Below are positions 8,996 to 18,603 of a stretch of DNA of 37,126 nucleotides, piece by piece. The position numbers and the translations under genes are program-made. This stretch comes from Candidatus Kuenenia stuttgartensis. Its GTDB lineage: Bacteria; Planctomycetota; Planctomycetia; Isosphaerales; Isosphaeraceae. Location of the stretch: NCBI GenBank assembly GCA_945874095.1, contig CAMCFM010000002.1:1-37126 (forward strand), in the 5' to 3' direction. The stretch's first letter is position 1. The number at the start of each line of letters is the position of its first letter. Below the pieces are notes generated by a model. It was not told where the DNA came from, did no database searches, and was given only the letters and a program-made list of their open reading frames with translations.

Positions 8996-9949
8996 ATGTG
9001 GACTCCTGAAGAATTAGAACCGGAATCGCTTTGCCTGGACTCAGGTGAAATTGGGATCTCTCCACAATGGCTCTGGTTCAGTGAGTCGAAGACCGTTCCT
9101 GAACGATTGGCCTCGGCATTATCTCCTCAATTCTGCCAACATATTGCAGTTTCGAATCCGACCGATTTCTTGCTCGCCAATCGTCATTCATTCAACCCTG
9201 GGGGTCAGATTTTTGTACTCGATGGATCCGAAGGCAGACAAGATCTGGTTCAACTCTGGTTACGTCATCTGAGACGCGACCCCCGTACCTCTGCCACTCC
9301 GATTCTGGTCTGGTCTCATGCCGGAAAGCTCCCCGATTTTGATTCGCATTCCGATTTTTTCTGGCTCCAGCCCGATGGAGTGATCGGTCGAAGCGGGTGG
9401 AGAGGCAGTGATCAATGGATCACCCGGGTTGAATCGATCCTGAAACTACGCCTCAAACGTCAATTCCATATTGATGTCCATCTTGATATGTCGAGTCGGC
9501 CTGAAGCTTTAGAGCGGACATCCGCTTGGATCCTGCACTGCGTTCGACTTGTGCCCTGGATGACCACCAAAACCGGTCGTTTGCGTCAGGCTGTTTTTGA
9601 GCTTGGCCAAAATGCGATCGAATGGGGGAATCATGGCGACACCTCTAAAACCGTCCATATCCGTCTCAGGGCCGACGACCGGAGCCTGCACCTGACCGTG
9701 ACCGATCAAGGCGTCGGTTTCGACCGTAACCACCTGCCCCATGCAGCTCATGAAGAAGATCCGATCCGCCACCTTGAAATCCGTGAACAACTCGGGCTTC
9801 GCGATGGAGGATTTGGAATACTTGTCACCCGTGGACTCGTTGACAAACTTTCTTACAATACTGCTGGGAATACCGTTCTGGTCACACTTCGTCATAACCA
9901 GAACGATCGCTGCTCAAAACACCGCGAATCATTGAGCTCTACCAGCTGA
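8996..9949 (+). CDS. RsbW-like HATPase with degenerate receiver-like N-terminal domain
   Basis: C-terminal GHKL ATPase motifs: QAVFELGQNAIEWGNHG (N box), VTDQGVGFD (G1), GGFGILVTRGLVDKL (G2). N-terminal FVLDGSEG...LRRDPRTSATPILVWS is REC-like. Confidence 0.82.
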   Translation: MWTPEELEPESLCLDSGEIGISPQWLWFSESKTVPERLASALSPQFCQHIAVSNPTDFLLANRHSFNPGGQIFVLDGSEGRQDLVQLWLRHLRRDPRTSATPILVWSHAGKLPDFDSHSDFFWLQPDGVIGRSGWRGSDQWITRVESILKLRLKRQFHIDVHLDMSSRPEALERTSAWILHCVRLVPWMTTKTGRLRQAVFELGQNAIEWGNHGDTSKTVHIRLRADDRSLHLTVTDQGVGFDRNHLPHAAHEEDPIRHLEIREQLGLRDGGFGILVTRGLVDKLSYNTAGNTVLVTLRHNQNDRCSKHRESLSSTS

Positions 9950-10942
9950 CTTCCGACTCGTTATTCGTATGTCAAGAATCTCAGACTGCCCTGGATCCAG
10001 CACCCTCAGGCCCCCATCAATTCCCTTTTGCGCAAGGTTTATGGCGTCCGTCGTCTGCGTGTAAGGCTCAAGTGCAATTGACTTTGCATTCCACGACGGT
10101 GTGAATACGACGAGTTCGGAAAACGGCCTTGGAGTCGATAATACAATCTCCCACCCGATCGCTTTATCCATTAATAAGCTCTCCACCCGGCCGTCAGCGT
10201 TATGGGCCAGATCCGTTAAAACATCGTCTGCCTTTAATCCTCTTAATGGTAATCCGTTGCGAAAATCCAGCGAGGCTGGCAGAGCCTCTTTGACTCCGGT
10301 TGGCAGGAACTGCTCCAGATGCCATCTGCGAGATGCTGGAATGACCACTCTCGTGTCATCAACATTCCCAGCCTTTGATAACGGGAGAAGGAAATACGTG
10401 TGATATCCCAGCCCCCAAGGCAGTCGCCTTGTGTCCGGGTTCGTCACTTTGGCTGTCGCTCTAAGATCCTGTTTTGTAAGAGTATATGTGATTTCCAGCT
10501 TGGCATCCGCAGGCCAGTGTTGAAGATGCTCCGGAGCATCTTTCGATAGTTGCCATTCCGCTGTGACCTCCGCAAAATCGGTTTCAGCCCGTTTTTCCGT
10601 CACGCGCCAGACAGAACGAAGGGCGAATCCATGAATTGCATTTCCTCCATTATTCACTGGAGTGTTGTAAGTCTTTCCATCCCAATGAAACTGGCCTTTC
10701 TGGATGCGATTCGGAAACGGAAATAATACAGGGTTTCCAAATCGTGAAGGAGATGCCTTCAGCGCCGCAAAGTCTGTTGGCTCCATCAAAACTGGCACAG
10801 GCTTTCCATCCACCAACAAATGCAATTCAAACAGGTTCCAGCCCAAAGTTGGCGAAATCCGTGCCGAGACACCTGAGGAAGGTTCAGAGAGTTGGATCAC
10901 CTGAACGGATTCGATCAGCTCTTCATGAATTTGAAATGCCAT
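9929..10942 (-). CDS. Aldose 1-epimerase family protein
   Basis: FPFPNRIQKGQFHWDGKTY, NAIHGFALRSVW and LPWGLGYHTYFLLP match the GalM superfamily. Confidence 0.88.
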   Translation of the reverse strand: MAFQIHEELIESVQVIQLSEPSSGVSARISPTLGWNLFELHLLVDGKPVPVLMEPTDFAALKASPSRFGNPVLFPFPNRIQKGQFHWDGKTYNTPVNNGGNAIHGFALRSVWRVTEKRAETDFAEVTAEWQLSKDAPEHLQHWPADAKLEITYTLTKQDLRATAKVTNPDTRRLPWGLGYHTYFLLPLSKAGNVDDTRVVIPASRRWHLEQFLPTGVKEALPASLDFRNGLPLRGLKADDVLTDLAHNADGRVESLLMDKAIGWEIVLSTPRPFSELVVFTPSWNAKSIALEPYTQTTDAINLAQKGIDGGLRVLDPGQSEILDIRITSRKSAGRAQ

Positions 10943-11074
10943 GTTCGATCAATTCCTTGAAAAATCAGTGTTGATGAGAGATTCGTAGTTGTGAGATTTC
11001 CTGTGATCTGAACATAATAAACAATGTGTCCGGAAAGTCCCTGATCATTTCTCCAAAAAAAGGGAATTGCTAGA

Positions 11075-12133
11075 GTGCAAATCATAAGCGATACGGTTTT
11101 GACCGATTTTGTCACTGCGATTTTTGTCGCCGTTGGCGTCCCTGCTGAATCCTCAAGTACTGTTGCCAAAAGTCTGGTAGGAGCCAACTTGTGTGGCCAC
11201 GATTCGCATGGAGTTCTGAGGATCCCACAATATGTCGATTTTATCAAATCAGGGGCCTATCAGCCAAACTCGGAATTGCACGTGGAATCGGATCAAGGTG
11301 CGGTCGTAACTGTCGATGGTGGATGGGGTCTGGGGCAGGTACAGTCGCACAGGCTTCTGGACATGATCATTCCCAAGGCTCGTAAATTCGGTTTGGCATC
11401 AGGCGCAGGCCGCAACTTTGGTCACATTGGCCGGCTTGGCGAATATGCCGAACGGGTCGCCGGCGAAGGTATGATTTTAATGGCCACCGTGAATAATTGT
11501 GGAGCTGGCCAAAGGGTCGCCCCACCGGGCGGAACTGAGCCTCGATTGGGCACCAATCCGCTCTGTCTGGGGGTTCCGACAGGGAATCAGCCAGTGATTC
11601 TTGATTTTGGAACAAGCATTGTCGCCGAAGGCAAAGTTCGCTCCTATTTTATGAACGATCGCAAGCCGGTTCCAGAAGGCTGGCTGCTAAATCCCGAGGG
11701 TGATCCAACCACCGACAGTCACGTGCTTTACGAGAAGCCTCTCGGCAGTATTCTGCCCATGGGTGGCCCTCAGGCCTATAAAGGTTTCGGGCTGGCATTC
11801 GTACTTGACATTCTCGCCGGAGGCCTGACTGGCGGTCAGTCTGCATATCCAGATGCCCCTCCTGCCAAGGGCAATAACGTCTTTTTCCTCATCATTCAGC
11901 CGACGTTTTTTGCAGGAGCCGATCACCTCTTGAACGAAGCCGTCGGGCTTTCCGGATACGTAAAATCGAGCAAGCTCCGCGAAGGCTTTGAGCAGATTCT
12001 ACTGCCAGGCGATCCAGAACAGATCAATCGTAAATCCCGCCTGACAAATGGGATACCAATCGAAGATTCGCATTGGCTGAAGCTCTCTGAATTGGCTCGG
12101 CAGTTGGATGTACCAGTTCCAGAACTGGGATAG
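11075..12133 (+). CDS. LDH2-family malate/lactate dehydrogenase-type oxidoreductase
   Basis: ANLCGHDSHGVLRIPQYVDFIKSG, NNCGAGQRVAPPGGTEPRLGTNPLCLGVP and YKGFGLAFVLDILAGGLTG are Ldh_2 family motifs. Confidence 0.92.
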   Translation: MQIISDTVLTDFVTAIFVAVGVPAESSSTVAKSLVGANLCGHDSHGVLRIPQYVDFIKSGAYQPNSELHVESDQGAVVTVDGGWGLGQVQSHRLLDMIIPKARKFGLASGAGRNFGHIGRLGEYAERVAGEGMILMATVNNCGAGQRVAPPGGTEPRLGTNPLCLGVPTGNQPVILDFGTSIVAEGKVRSYFMNDRKPVPEGWLLNPEGDPTTDSHVLYEKPLGSILPMGGPQAYKGFGLAFVLDILAGGLTGGQSAYPDAPPAKGNNVFFLIIQPTFFAGADHLLNEAVGLSGYVKSSKLREGFEQILLPGDPEQINRKSRLTNGIPIEDSHWLKLSELARQLDVPVPELG

Positions 12134-12143
12134 TCGTATAAGG

Positions 12144-12199
12144 GTGAATCGAAGTCATGTCGTGAGATAGGCTTAAGGGTTTATCTCATGACGATTCAC
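12144..12199. repeat. Large imperfect inverted repeat (hairpin)
   Basis: GTGAATCG ... TCGTGAGATA - loop - TATCTCATGA CGATTCAC; 8-bp and 10-bp stems (one G-T pair) separated by an 8-nt bulge on the left arm. Confidence 0.75.
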
Positions 12200-12270
12200 T
12201 GTCGTCAGCGGAAGGGCTCAATTTTTTATTTTTTCATCTATCCGAAAACTAGGAATTCATTATTATCAGG

Positions 12271-13371
12271 ATGAAATCAGATGGTGCCAGAACGATCTGC
12301 CAGGGAAGGCTGTCGATGCAAACCAAGCATGCCAAGAATCAAAAAATAAATGCGTTCCTGATTGGAACTGGTGGACAAGGTGCCCGTCGTGGATATTCCA
12401 TAAAATTATCCAATGGCTGGAACCTCGCTGGTGTGTATGATACAGATTCGAATCGAGCCAGCAGTATGGCTAAAAAATGGAAATGCAAAAGCTATTCCGA
12501 AGTGCTGTCAGGAATCAGAGACAAAGACATTGATGTGGTGGTGATTGCAACTCCGCCTTCATATCATGACGAACTGATCGAAATGGCGATTGATGCGGGT
12601 AAGCACGTTCTTTGTGAAAAACCGCTCACAATCCATAGTGAATCAGCTCAAAAGCTAGCGGAAAAATCTGAAGCCAAAGGGGTGATTCTGGCAACAGGTT
12701 TTAATCATCGATTCTATAAACCTGTTTTGGATGCCGTAGAACTGATTAAAAATCAGGCGTTTGGTGAATTGATCCAGATCAATGGGAGGATTGGGCAAAA
12801 GCCGGATGAGCAAGACCTAAATGGCTGGCTGGGTAATAATCGAATCTCGGGAGGTGGGGTACTAACAGATAATGGGTCGCATTTAATCGACCTGATTCAA
12901 TTATTTATCGGACAGGTGAATCAACCGCAAGATGTTCAAATGAAATGGGACAAGATGCGTAGTCATATTGAAATATTTGCCAGTGCGAATCTGACTGGAT
13001 CAAATGGGTGCAAGGCTTTTATGGAGTGTAGCTGGATGGATTCAGATGAGCCCTATCTTAGGATGGAATTGGTATGTGATCGAGGTAGAATTCGGATCTC
13101 AGCATTTCCCTGGCGGCTGGAACTCGATCCAACCGATGGTCAGAGAACTTTTCGGAATTATTTGAAAGAACGAATTCTTATGAAACTTTACGGTTTCAAA
13201 TCGCCCGGCCTCGAACCAAGTCTGATGCGTGAAATGGAATCCATCAGAGAACAAATTGTCGGTGATGGGATCAAATTCAACAACGTCAACTTTGCAACAG
13301 GTTTTGACGGCGCAAACGTTTCAAAGACGATTTCATCCATTCTGAATGCAACCATTGGTATGAAACGATGA
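12271..13371 (+). CDS. Gfo/Idh/MocA family oxidoreductase
   Basis: N-terminal Rossmann segment FLIGTGGQGARRGYS, VVIATPPSYHDELIEMAIDAGKHVLCEKPL and GGGVLTDNGSHLIDL. Start may be 12316 (MQTKHAK...). Confidence 0.9.
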   Translation: MKSDGARTICQGRLSMQTKHAKNQKINAFLIGTGGQGARRGYSIKLSNGWNLAGVYDTDSNRASSMAKKWKCKSYSEVLSGIRDKDIDVVVIATPPSYHDELIEMAIDAGKHVLCEKPLTIHSESAQKLAEKSEAKGVILATGFNHRFYKPVLDAVELIKNQAFGELIQINGRIGQKPDEQDLNGWLGNNRISGGGVLTDNGSHLIDLIQLFIGQVNQPQDVQMKWDKMRSHIEIFASANLTGSNGCKAFMECSWMDSDEPYLRMELVCDRGRIRISAFPWRLELDPTDGQRTFRNYLKERILMKLYGFKSPGLEPSLMREMESIREQIVGDGIKFNNVNFATGFDGANVSKTISSILNATIGMKR

Positions 13372-14117
13372 AAGCATATCCAGTCATCACTGCGCATGGG
13401 ATATCTGATACGGATTGCAACAGCCCGACACACGTCTCATTAAAAAATCTACAAGGCTGGTTACAAGATTGCAATCGCAACCAAGTTCATTTCGAGACTT
13501 TGGAATCCGTAGTAAGCAATAAAAATAAGATCGCGGCTTGTCTCACATTTGATGACGCTTTGAGTTCGATTCTGAAATGTGTAGAATACTTGCCATCGCC
13601 TGGGACGATATTTGTCGTAACGGATTATGTCGGTAAATTAAATCGTTGGAACGGACAGCCTTCGTGGGTCACTGAAGAGCTTTGCCTTTCATGGACGCAG
13701 ATCAAGGAATTAAATCTCGAAGGTTGGTGCATTGGAGCGCACTCGTGTTCTCATCCAGATTTTGATAAGTGTCGTGCAAAACAAATTCGAAATGAGATTG
13801 AAACGTCCAAGAAAACAATTGAAGATCAGATTGGACAAAAGTGCAGCCACTTTGCTTATCCTTATGGAATTGCTCCCAGAATAGCCCAGGAAATTGTTGA
13901 GGAATACGGAATGGGTGGATATGGAACAGAGCCTGGCTGGGTTGGTCCGCGGGATCCATTAAATTGTTTACCTAGAATTGATATTTATGACCTGGTTCGT
14001 AGCGGAATGGCATCGGATTGGGCTTGGAGCGAGCCTGATCAGATGGATCTGAAGATCATGAAATATAAAAGATGGGTTGGTTCTGGGCTTCGAAATATCA
14101 GGCGGATTGCATCATGA
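13368..14117 (+). CDS. Polysaccharide deacetylase (NodB-like)
   Basis: CLTFDDALSSI (motif 1), IGAHSCSHPDF (HxxxH metal ligands) and HFAYPYG; 4-bp overlap with the preceding stop. Confidence 0.85.
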   Translation: MKAYPVITAHGISDTDCNSPTHVSLKNLQGWLQDCNRNQVHFETLESVVSNKNKIAACLTFDDALSSILKCVEYLPSPGTIFVVTDYVGKLNRWNGQPSWVTEELCLSWTQIKELNLEGWCIGAHSCSHPDFDKCRAKQIRNEIETSKKTIEDQIGQKCSHFAYPYGIAPRIAQEIVEEYGMGGYGTEPGWVGPRDPLNCLPRIDIYDLVRSGMASDWAWSEPDQMDLKIMKYKRWVGSGLRNIRRIAS

Positions 14118-15208
14118 TTGTCATGGATAACAATAGGAATTCTTGTAATCCCGATGGCTCAATAAAGAGATTAGGCTCGTTGGAGCCTGTTTGCAATTTG
14201 TGTCATTCAGAAATTTCAGAGATAGGTCATAAAAAGCTTCGAGTTGAATGTCTAAATTGTGGGAAAGTCTTTAAAGAAGTGGCTGGATTTCTGGATTTGA
14301 GAATCCGTTCGGATCGGTATTTGAGTTTAAATCAGGAGCGTCAGAAAGCAGAGCGATTGTCCCATTATGAAAGTCAGGAATCACTTGAGCAACTCACACG
14401 CCGGTATTATCAAATAACAGCTGATGTGTCAACAGAAAGGCGAGAGCGTTTTGTGAGGCACGTATTGGATGCGGAATTGAGAGGAGCCGCTTTATTAAAA
14501 CGTATCCCTGAAAAAGCAACGATTTTAGAGCTTGGTACAGGAACTGGCGGATTTATGGGGGCTGCATTAAAGGCTGGTAGAAATGCTGTTGGTGTCGATA
14601 TCGCATCCCGATGGCTTGTAGTTGCTCGAAAACGAATCATGGAAATGGGGTTTCAAAGTCCTGCAACACTTTATCCAGCTTGTGCTGAGAAGCTTCCTTG
14701 GCCTGACAATACATTTGATTCTGTGGTGGCCGATAGCTTGCTGGAGCACTTGGAGAATCCTGAATCTGCCATTACGGAAATGTTTCGCGTTACGAAGCCT
14801 GGTGGTACGATCCTGATATGGTCACCGAACCGATATTGGCCGGGCGTTGATCCGCATGTTGGTTTATTTGGTGTAGGATATCTAAACCGGTCATGGGCAG
14901 AGAAGTATGTGCAATGGAGGCGTGGTGATATTCACTGGCCTCTATCGCGATCACCTAAAATTTGGTCAAAAATGGCTTTAGAGGTGCTAAACTCTAGTGA
15001 AGTGCAATATCAGGCAGCAGACTTCAGTGGGTGGCCGATAACCGATAAATCCATACGGGCACGCATTGCAAGATTGCTGGGTCGAATGACGAAAACACCT
15101 TTTATGTCGATCATCATGACGCAAATCGGTCCTGTCGGTGAGATCAGAATTGTTAAGCCCGTAATGGACCTGGATTCACATCATATGAATCAGGTCGAGG
15201 TGTTTTAA
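14114..15208 (+). CDS. SAM-dependent methyltransferase with N-terminal zinc-ribbon-like segment
   Basis: ATG 14114 overlaps the upstream TGA (ATGA). CNLCHSEIS...VECLNCGKVFKEVAGFLDLR followed by ILELGTGTGGFMGAALKAG, FDSVVADSLLEHLENP and VTKPGGTILIWSPN. Confidence 0.88.
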   Translation: MIVMDNNRNSCNPDGSIKRLGSLEPVCNLCHSEISEIGHKKLRVECLNCGKVFKEVAGFLDLRIRSDRYLSLNQERQKAERLSHYESQESLEQLTRRYYQITADVSTERRERFVRHVLDAELRGAALLKRIPEKATILELGTGTGGFMGAALKAGRNAVGVDIASRWLVVARKRIMEMGFQSPATLYPACAEKLPWPDNTFDSVVADSLLEHLENPESAITEMFRVTKPGGTILIWSPNRYWPGVDPHVGLFGVGYLNRSWAEKYVQWRRGDIHWPLSRSPKIWSKMALEVLNSSEVQYQAADFSGWPITDKSIRARIARLLGRMTKTPFMSIIMTQIGPVGEIRIVKPVMDLDSHHMNQVEVF

Positions 15209-16566
15209 TGAGACGAGCATTCCCCAAATCATCAATAAGTCTGGCTTTTGCAGATCTATTCTCGCTATTCGTAAACCTTCTGATCTTCCGTAGCTTATAT
15301 CACACATGGGATCTGAAAAGTTATTCTGATTGGGAATGGCTTTCTGTATGGCTTGGGATATGCCTCCTGATACCTCGAAATGGACTCGAAATTGTAGCAC
15401 TTCGTGCAGCGATTCGACATCCTTTGCATTTAAGAGAATGGACGGCGATTGTTCTCGTAACACGTTCAATTCTCGGTTGTTTTGCATCCTTGATTTTCTT
15501 TGTGACAAGTTTGTCGATGAAGCCAGCAGATTCGAGCCTGATTCTACCCTTGGCATTAACGCTTGTTGCCTCTTCACTCTCTCCAGATATGGGACCTCGT
15601 GCTCAATTGCGATTTGCGAAGTCGAGCCTCATCATCATGTCAAGAAACGTTCTATTTCTCTTTTTCTTAAAACTGTACGGAATAATCTCTGAATTACCGT
15701 GCATGGCTGGATGGGCTTTGTTTACAGCGGAAGTGGGCTTATTGGTTTTCTGGTGTATTGATGCCTGGTTAAATCATGCATTTCCAGGTGGACGATGGAT
15801 GACACTGATACGACGTGCGTGGAGACCAATTCTGTTCAGTTCTTTTGAACAGTCGATCACTCGTTGGATTCGGGTTTTCTCCTGGAGTTGCGATGCATTG
15901 ATTCTAGGAATGATTGCACCTGCAATATGGCAGGAAGTGGCACCAGCGAGGAGATTCTTAATGACAGGCGTGATACCGGTTGCAGGATGGATTGGTACAC
16001 TTGGGCCTTTACTGACAAGGCAATCCGTCTTAGATGTGCAAATATTTTTTCAGAAAGGTTTACTCATTGCAATGTCTGTTACAGTTGTTTCCGCAACTGT
16101 GGCTTGTCTGTTTGGCGCCGAAATCATTGGCTCTGTATTTGGATTGAATAATGAAGCAGGATTACATTCTGATATTCTGGCTTTAAATGCTTTGCGATTT
16201 GCACCGATTGTGATCGCCATGTTGTCAGGGGCTTGTCTGACAGCCATCAAGGCTGATCGAATGGTTTCATTGCCGGGGTTGATTCACCTGACAGGCTTAT
16301 TCGTTGGGTCTATCTCAATCGCGTTTTTTCAGCAATCGGGTCTTGCATTTGGAATGATGGTTGTCATTGAATATGTATCCGCTCTGATTGGAGTCACAAT
16401 TGTATTACAAGTGATTGGTAAAAAGAAATCAAATGGCATCGAGCGAATTGATCTGAGAAAACAATCTCTGCGAGTCGATACGGGATCATTGCCTGGTGGA
16501 TCAGCTAAAATTCTAGCCGTCATGGACGGATCCAAGGATGAAAAATCGATTGGGGTGGTCAGGTGA
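15208..16566 (+). CDS. Multi-pass membrane protein, probable oligosaccharide/polysaccharide flippase-like
   Basis: 452 aa with many hydrophobic segments, located within a glycosyltransferase cluster; overall layout resembles Wzx/MATE-like exporters, with no diagnostic short motif. Confidence 0.62.
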   Translation: MRRAFPKSSISLAFADLFSLFVNLLIFRSLYHTWDLKSYSDWEWLSVWLGICLLIPRNGLEIVALRAAIRHPLHLREWTAIVLVTRSILGCFASLIFFVTSLSMKPADSSLILPLALTLVASSLSPDMGPRAQLRFAKSSLIIMSRNVLFLFFLKLYGIISELPCMAGWALFTAEVGLLVFWCIDAWLNHAFPGGRWMTLIRRAWRPILFSSFEQSITRWIRVFSWSCDALILGMIAPAIWQEVAPARRFLMTGVIPVAGWIGTLGPLLTRQSVLDVQIFFQKGLLIAMSVTVVSATVACLFGAEIIGSVFGLNNEAGLHSDILALNALRFAPIVIAMLSGACLTAIKADRMVSLPGLIHLTGLFVGSISIAFFQQSGLAFGMMVVIEYVSALIGVTIVLQVIGKKKSNGIERIDLRKQSLRVDTGSLPGGSAKILAVMDGSKDEKSIGVVR

Positions 16567-17381
16567 TTGATAATGCTGTGACTCTGGCTGAACCTGATTC
16601 ATATTTCGAGATGCTCGAGAGGTCTGCAACTGACCATTGGTGGTCGAACGGTGTGGAGTGGATTGAACGAAGGTGGATTCAGAACGAATTGAAACGGCAG
16701 TTGAGGAATTCGAGCATGAAATGGAACTGGCTCGATGTTGGATGTGGGACCGGCTTAAGGATGAGCCAATGGGCTGATTGGCAATGTTGGGATAACAGGG
16801 TTGGGCTGGAGCCAGAGCCTTCGGCTATGAAGTGTGTTATTGGTGACGACAAGCCGATGATTGTCAGGTGCGAATTACCTGGATTGCCATTTAAAACGGT
16901 CTTGTTCGACTTGGTCACCGGATTTGACGTCATTCAGCATATCCCGAAACCATTGCGTGAAAAGGCTTTAATGGAACTGTTCCAAGTGGTCAGGCCTGGT
17001 GGTGTTTTATTGTTTCGCACGAATGCGCCAGGTGTCTGGGGAGACACAGACTGTGATGATTCGATCGTTTCGAGTATTGAGCTGAACGGGTTTTTAATTC
17101 GGAATGGGTTTAAGATTATTCGGAGAAGTCACTATAATTTGGTAGGTGGTTTGGCTGAGGAGGTTTTGGTGCGCTACAAGAATTGCGTAAGCAGGCAAAA
17201 CAAGGGGAAAATGGCGTTTAAGACAGGGTTGCCCAGGCAGTGGCAGATTCGACCCAAAGGGCATCTGTTGGCGAGGTTGGTGGGGTGGATGGAGAGTCGA
17301 ATTGCTGGGACTGGACTTGTCAAAATTCCGTTTGGACATTCTTATTTAGTGATGGCACGCAAGGAAGTGGATCATGAATGA
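16563..17381 (+). CDS. Class I SAM-dependent methyltransferase
   Basis: WNWLDVGCGTGLRMSQW, FDLVTGFDVIQHIPKPLREKALMELFQVVRPGGVLLFRTNAPG; GTGA start/stop overlap. Confidence 0.88.
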   Translation: MIDNAVTLAEPDSYFEMLERSATDHWWSNGVEWIERRWIQNELKRQLRNSSMKWNWLDVGCGTGLRMSQWADWQCWDNRVGLEPEPSAMKCVIGDDKPMIVRCELPGLPFKTVLFDLVTGFDVIQHIPKPLREKALMELFQVVRPGGVLLFRTNAPGVWGDTDCDDSIVSSIELNGFLIRNGFKIIRRSHYNLVGGLAEEVLVRYKNCVSRQNKGKMAFKTGLPRQWQIRPKGHLLARLVGWMESRIAGTGLVKIPFGHSYLVMARKEVDHE

Positions 17382-18603
17382 ATCTGATTTCGAAAAAAAA
17401 GGTCGATCTTTATCGATTGGATTCGATGGTACGTGCCTTGCCAACCGTCGTGGCTTCGGCCGATTTGCAAGAGGAATTCTTTCAGGACTGGTTGCGACGA
17501 ACCCAGGCCACACCTTGGAAGTGATCGTGGACGAACCCTCTAAGGGCCTGATTTCATTGCCTTCGGGGGTGGGCTTACGCACCGTTGCCACAAGGCGGGC
17601 GCAAGCGGAATCTGCATCAGCGAGAGGGAATCGGTCGATTGGCGAGCTTTGGAAGATGGGTCAGGGAGTTAAAAAAGCGGGATATGACATTTTCTATTTT
17701 CCATCTTCGTTTACATATTATCCAGTTTGGCCGAGCCAAAAGATGATTGTGACGCTTCATGACACTTTGGCCGTGGATCGTCCAGACCTGGTATTCCCGA
17801 CGCGTAAGGGCCGCTGGTTCTGGTGGTTGAAAGAGCACATGGCAACTTGGAATACTAGCCGATTGACGACGGTTTCTGAGAAGTCGCGAACGGATTTGGC
17901 GCGTTACTTCCGGATGAATCGCGATCAGATCGGGTTATTGACTGAGGGTGTCGAGCCAACCTTTCTCAAGCCGATTGAGGATTTGCCTGAGTTCCAGTCG
18001 GTAGTTGCAAAATATCGAATTCCAGAGAATACAAAATACTGGCTTTATGTTGGTGGCCTGAGCCCTCACAAGAATCTGAAACGCATGATCGAAGCCTTTT
18101 CAGGACTTCCTGAAGTATTGGGAAATCTTGTCATAGTGGGTGACTTCGGCGACACGTTTCATACGCATTTGCCAGAGTTGCGAGAAGCGGCGTTTGAAAA
18201 TGGTGTTGAATCACGGGTTGTGTTTACAGGTTATGTACCAGACGATGAACTGGCCAGTATTTATCGCAATGCACAGGCGGTGGTTTTGCCATCGCTTTGG
18301 GAAGGATTTGGCCTTCCTGCTGCTGAGGCAATGGCGTGTGGAGTGCCTGTGCTGCACAGCCATGCTGGGTCATTACCTGAGGTGGTGGGAAATGCAGGAA
18401 TTGGATTTGATCCATTGGACATTCAGGATATGCAGACGAAGTGGCTGCAATTGGCTGGAAATGAAACATTGAGTCAAAAGCTTTCGCAAAACGGATTGCA
18501 ACGGTCACAAAAATATCGCTGGGAAGTGGCTGGCAGAATGCTTTGGAGTGAGTTTGAGAATTTGAATGTGAATCAAAGCAAGCGTGATCGGCGGGTCTCA
18601 TGA
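17374..18603 (+). CDS. Glycosyltransferase family 4 protein
   Basis: YWLYVGGLSPHKNLKRMIEAF, VFTGYVPDDELASIYRNAQAVVLPSLWEGFGLPAAEAMACGVPVLHS. Confidence 0.93.
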   Translation: MNESDFEKKGRSLSIGFDGTCLANRRGFGRFARGILSGLVATNPGHTLEVIVDEPSKGLISLPSGVGLRTVATRRAQAESASARGNRSIGELWKMGQGVKKAGYDIFYFPSSFTYYPVWPSQKMIVTLHDTLAVDRPDLVFPTRKGRWFWWLKEHMATWNTSRLTTVSEKSRTDLARYFRMNRDQIGLLTEGVEPTFLKPIEDLPEFQSVVAKYRIPENTKYWLYVGGLSPHKNLKRMIEAFSGLPEVLGNLVIVGDFGDTFHTHLPELREAAFENGVESRVVFTGYVPDDELASIYRNAQAVVLPSLWEGFGLPAAEAMACGVPVLHSHAGSLPEVVGNAGIGFDPLDIQDMQTKWLQLAGNETLSQKLSQNGLQRSQKYRWEVAGRMLWSEFENLNVNQSKRDRRVS

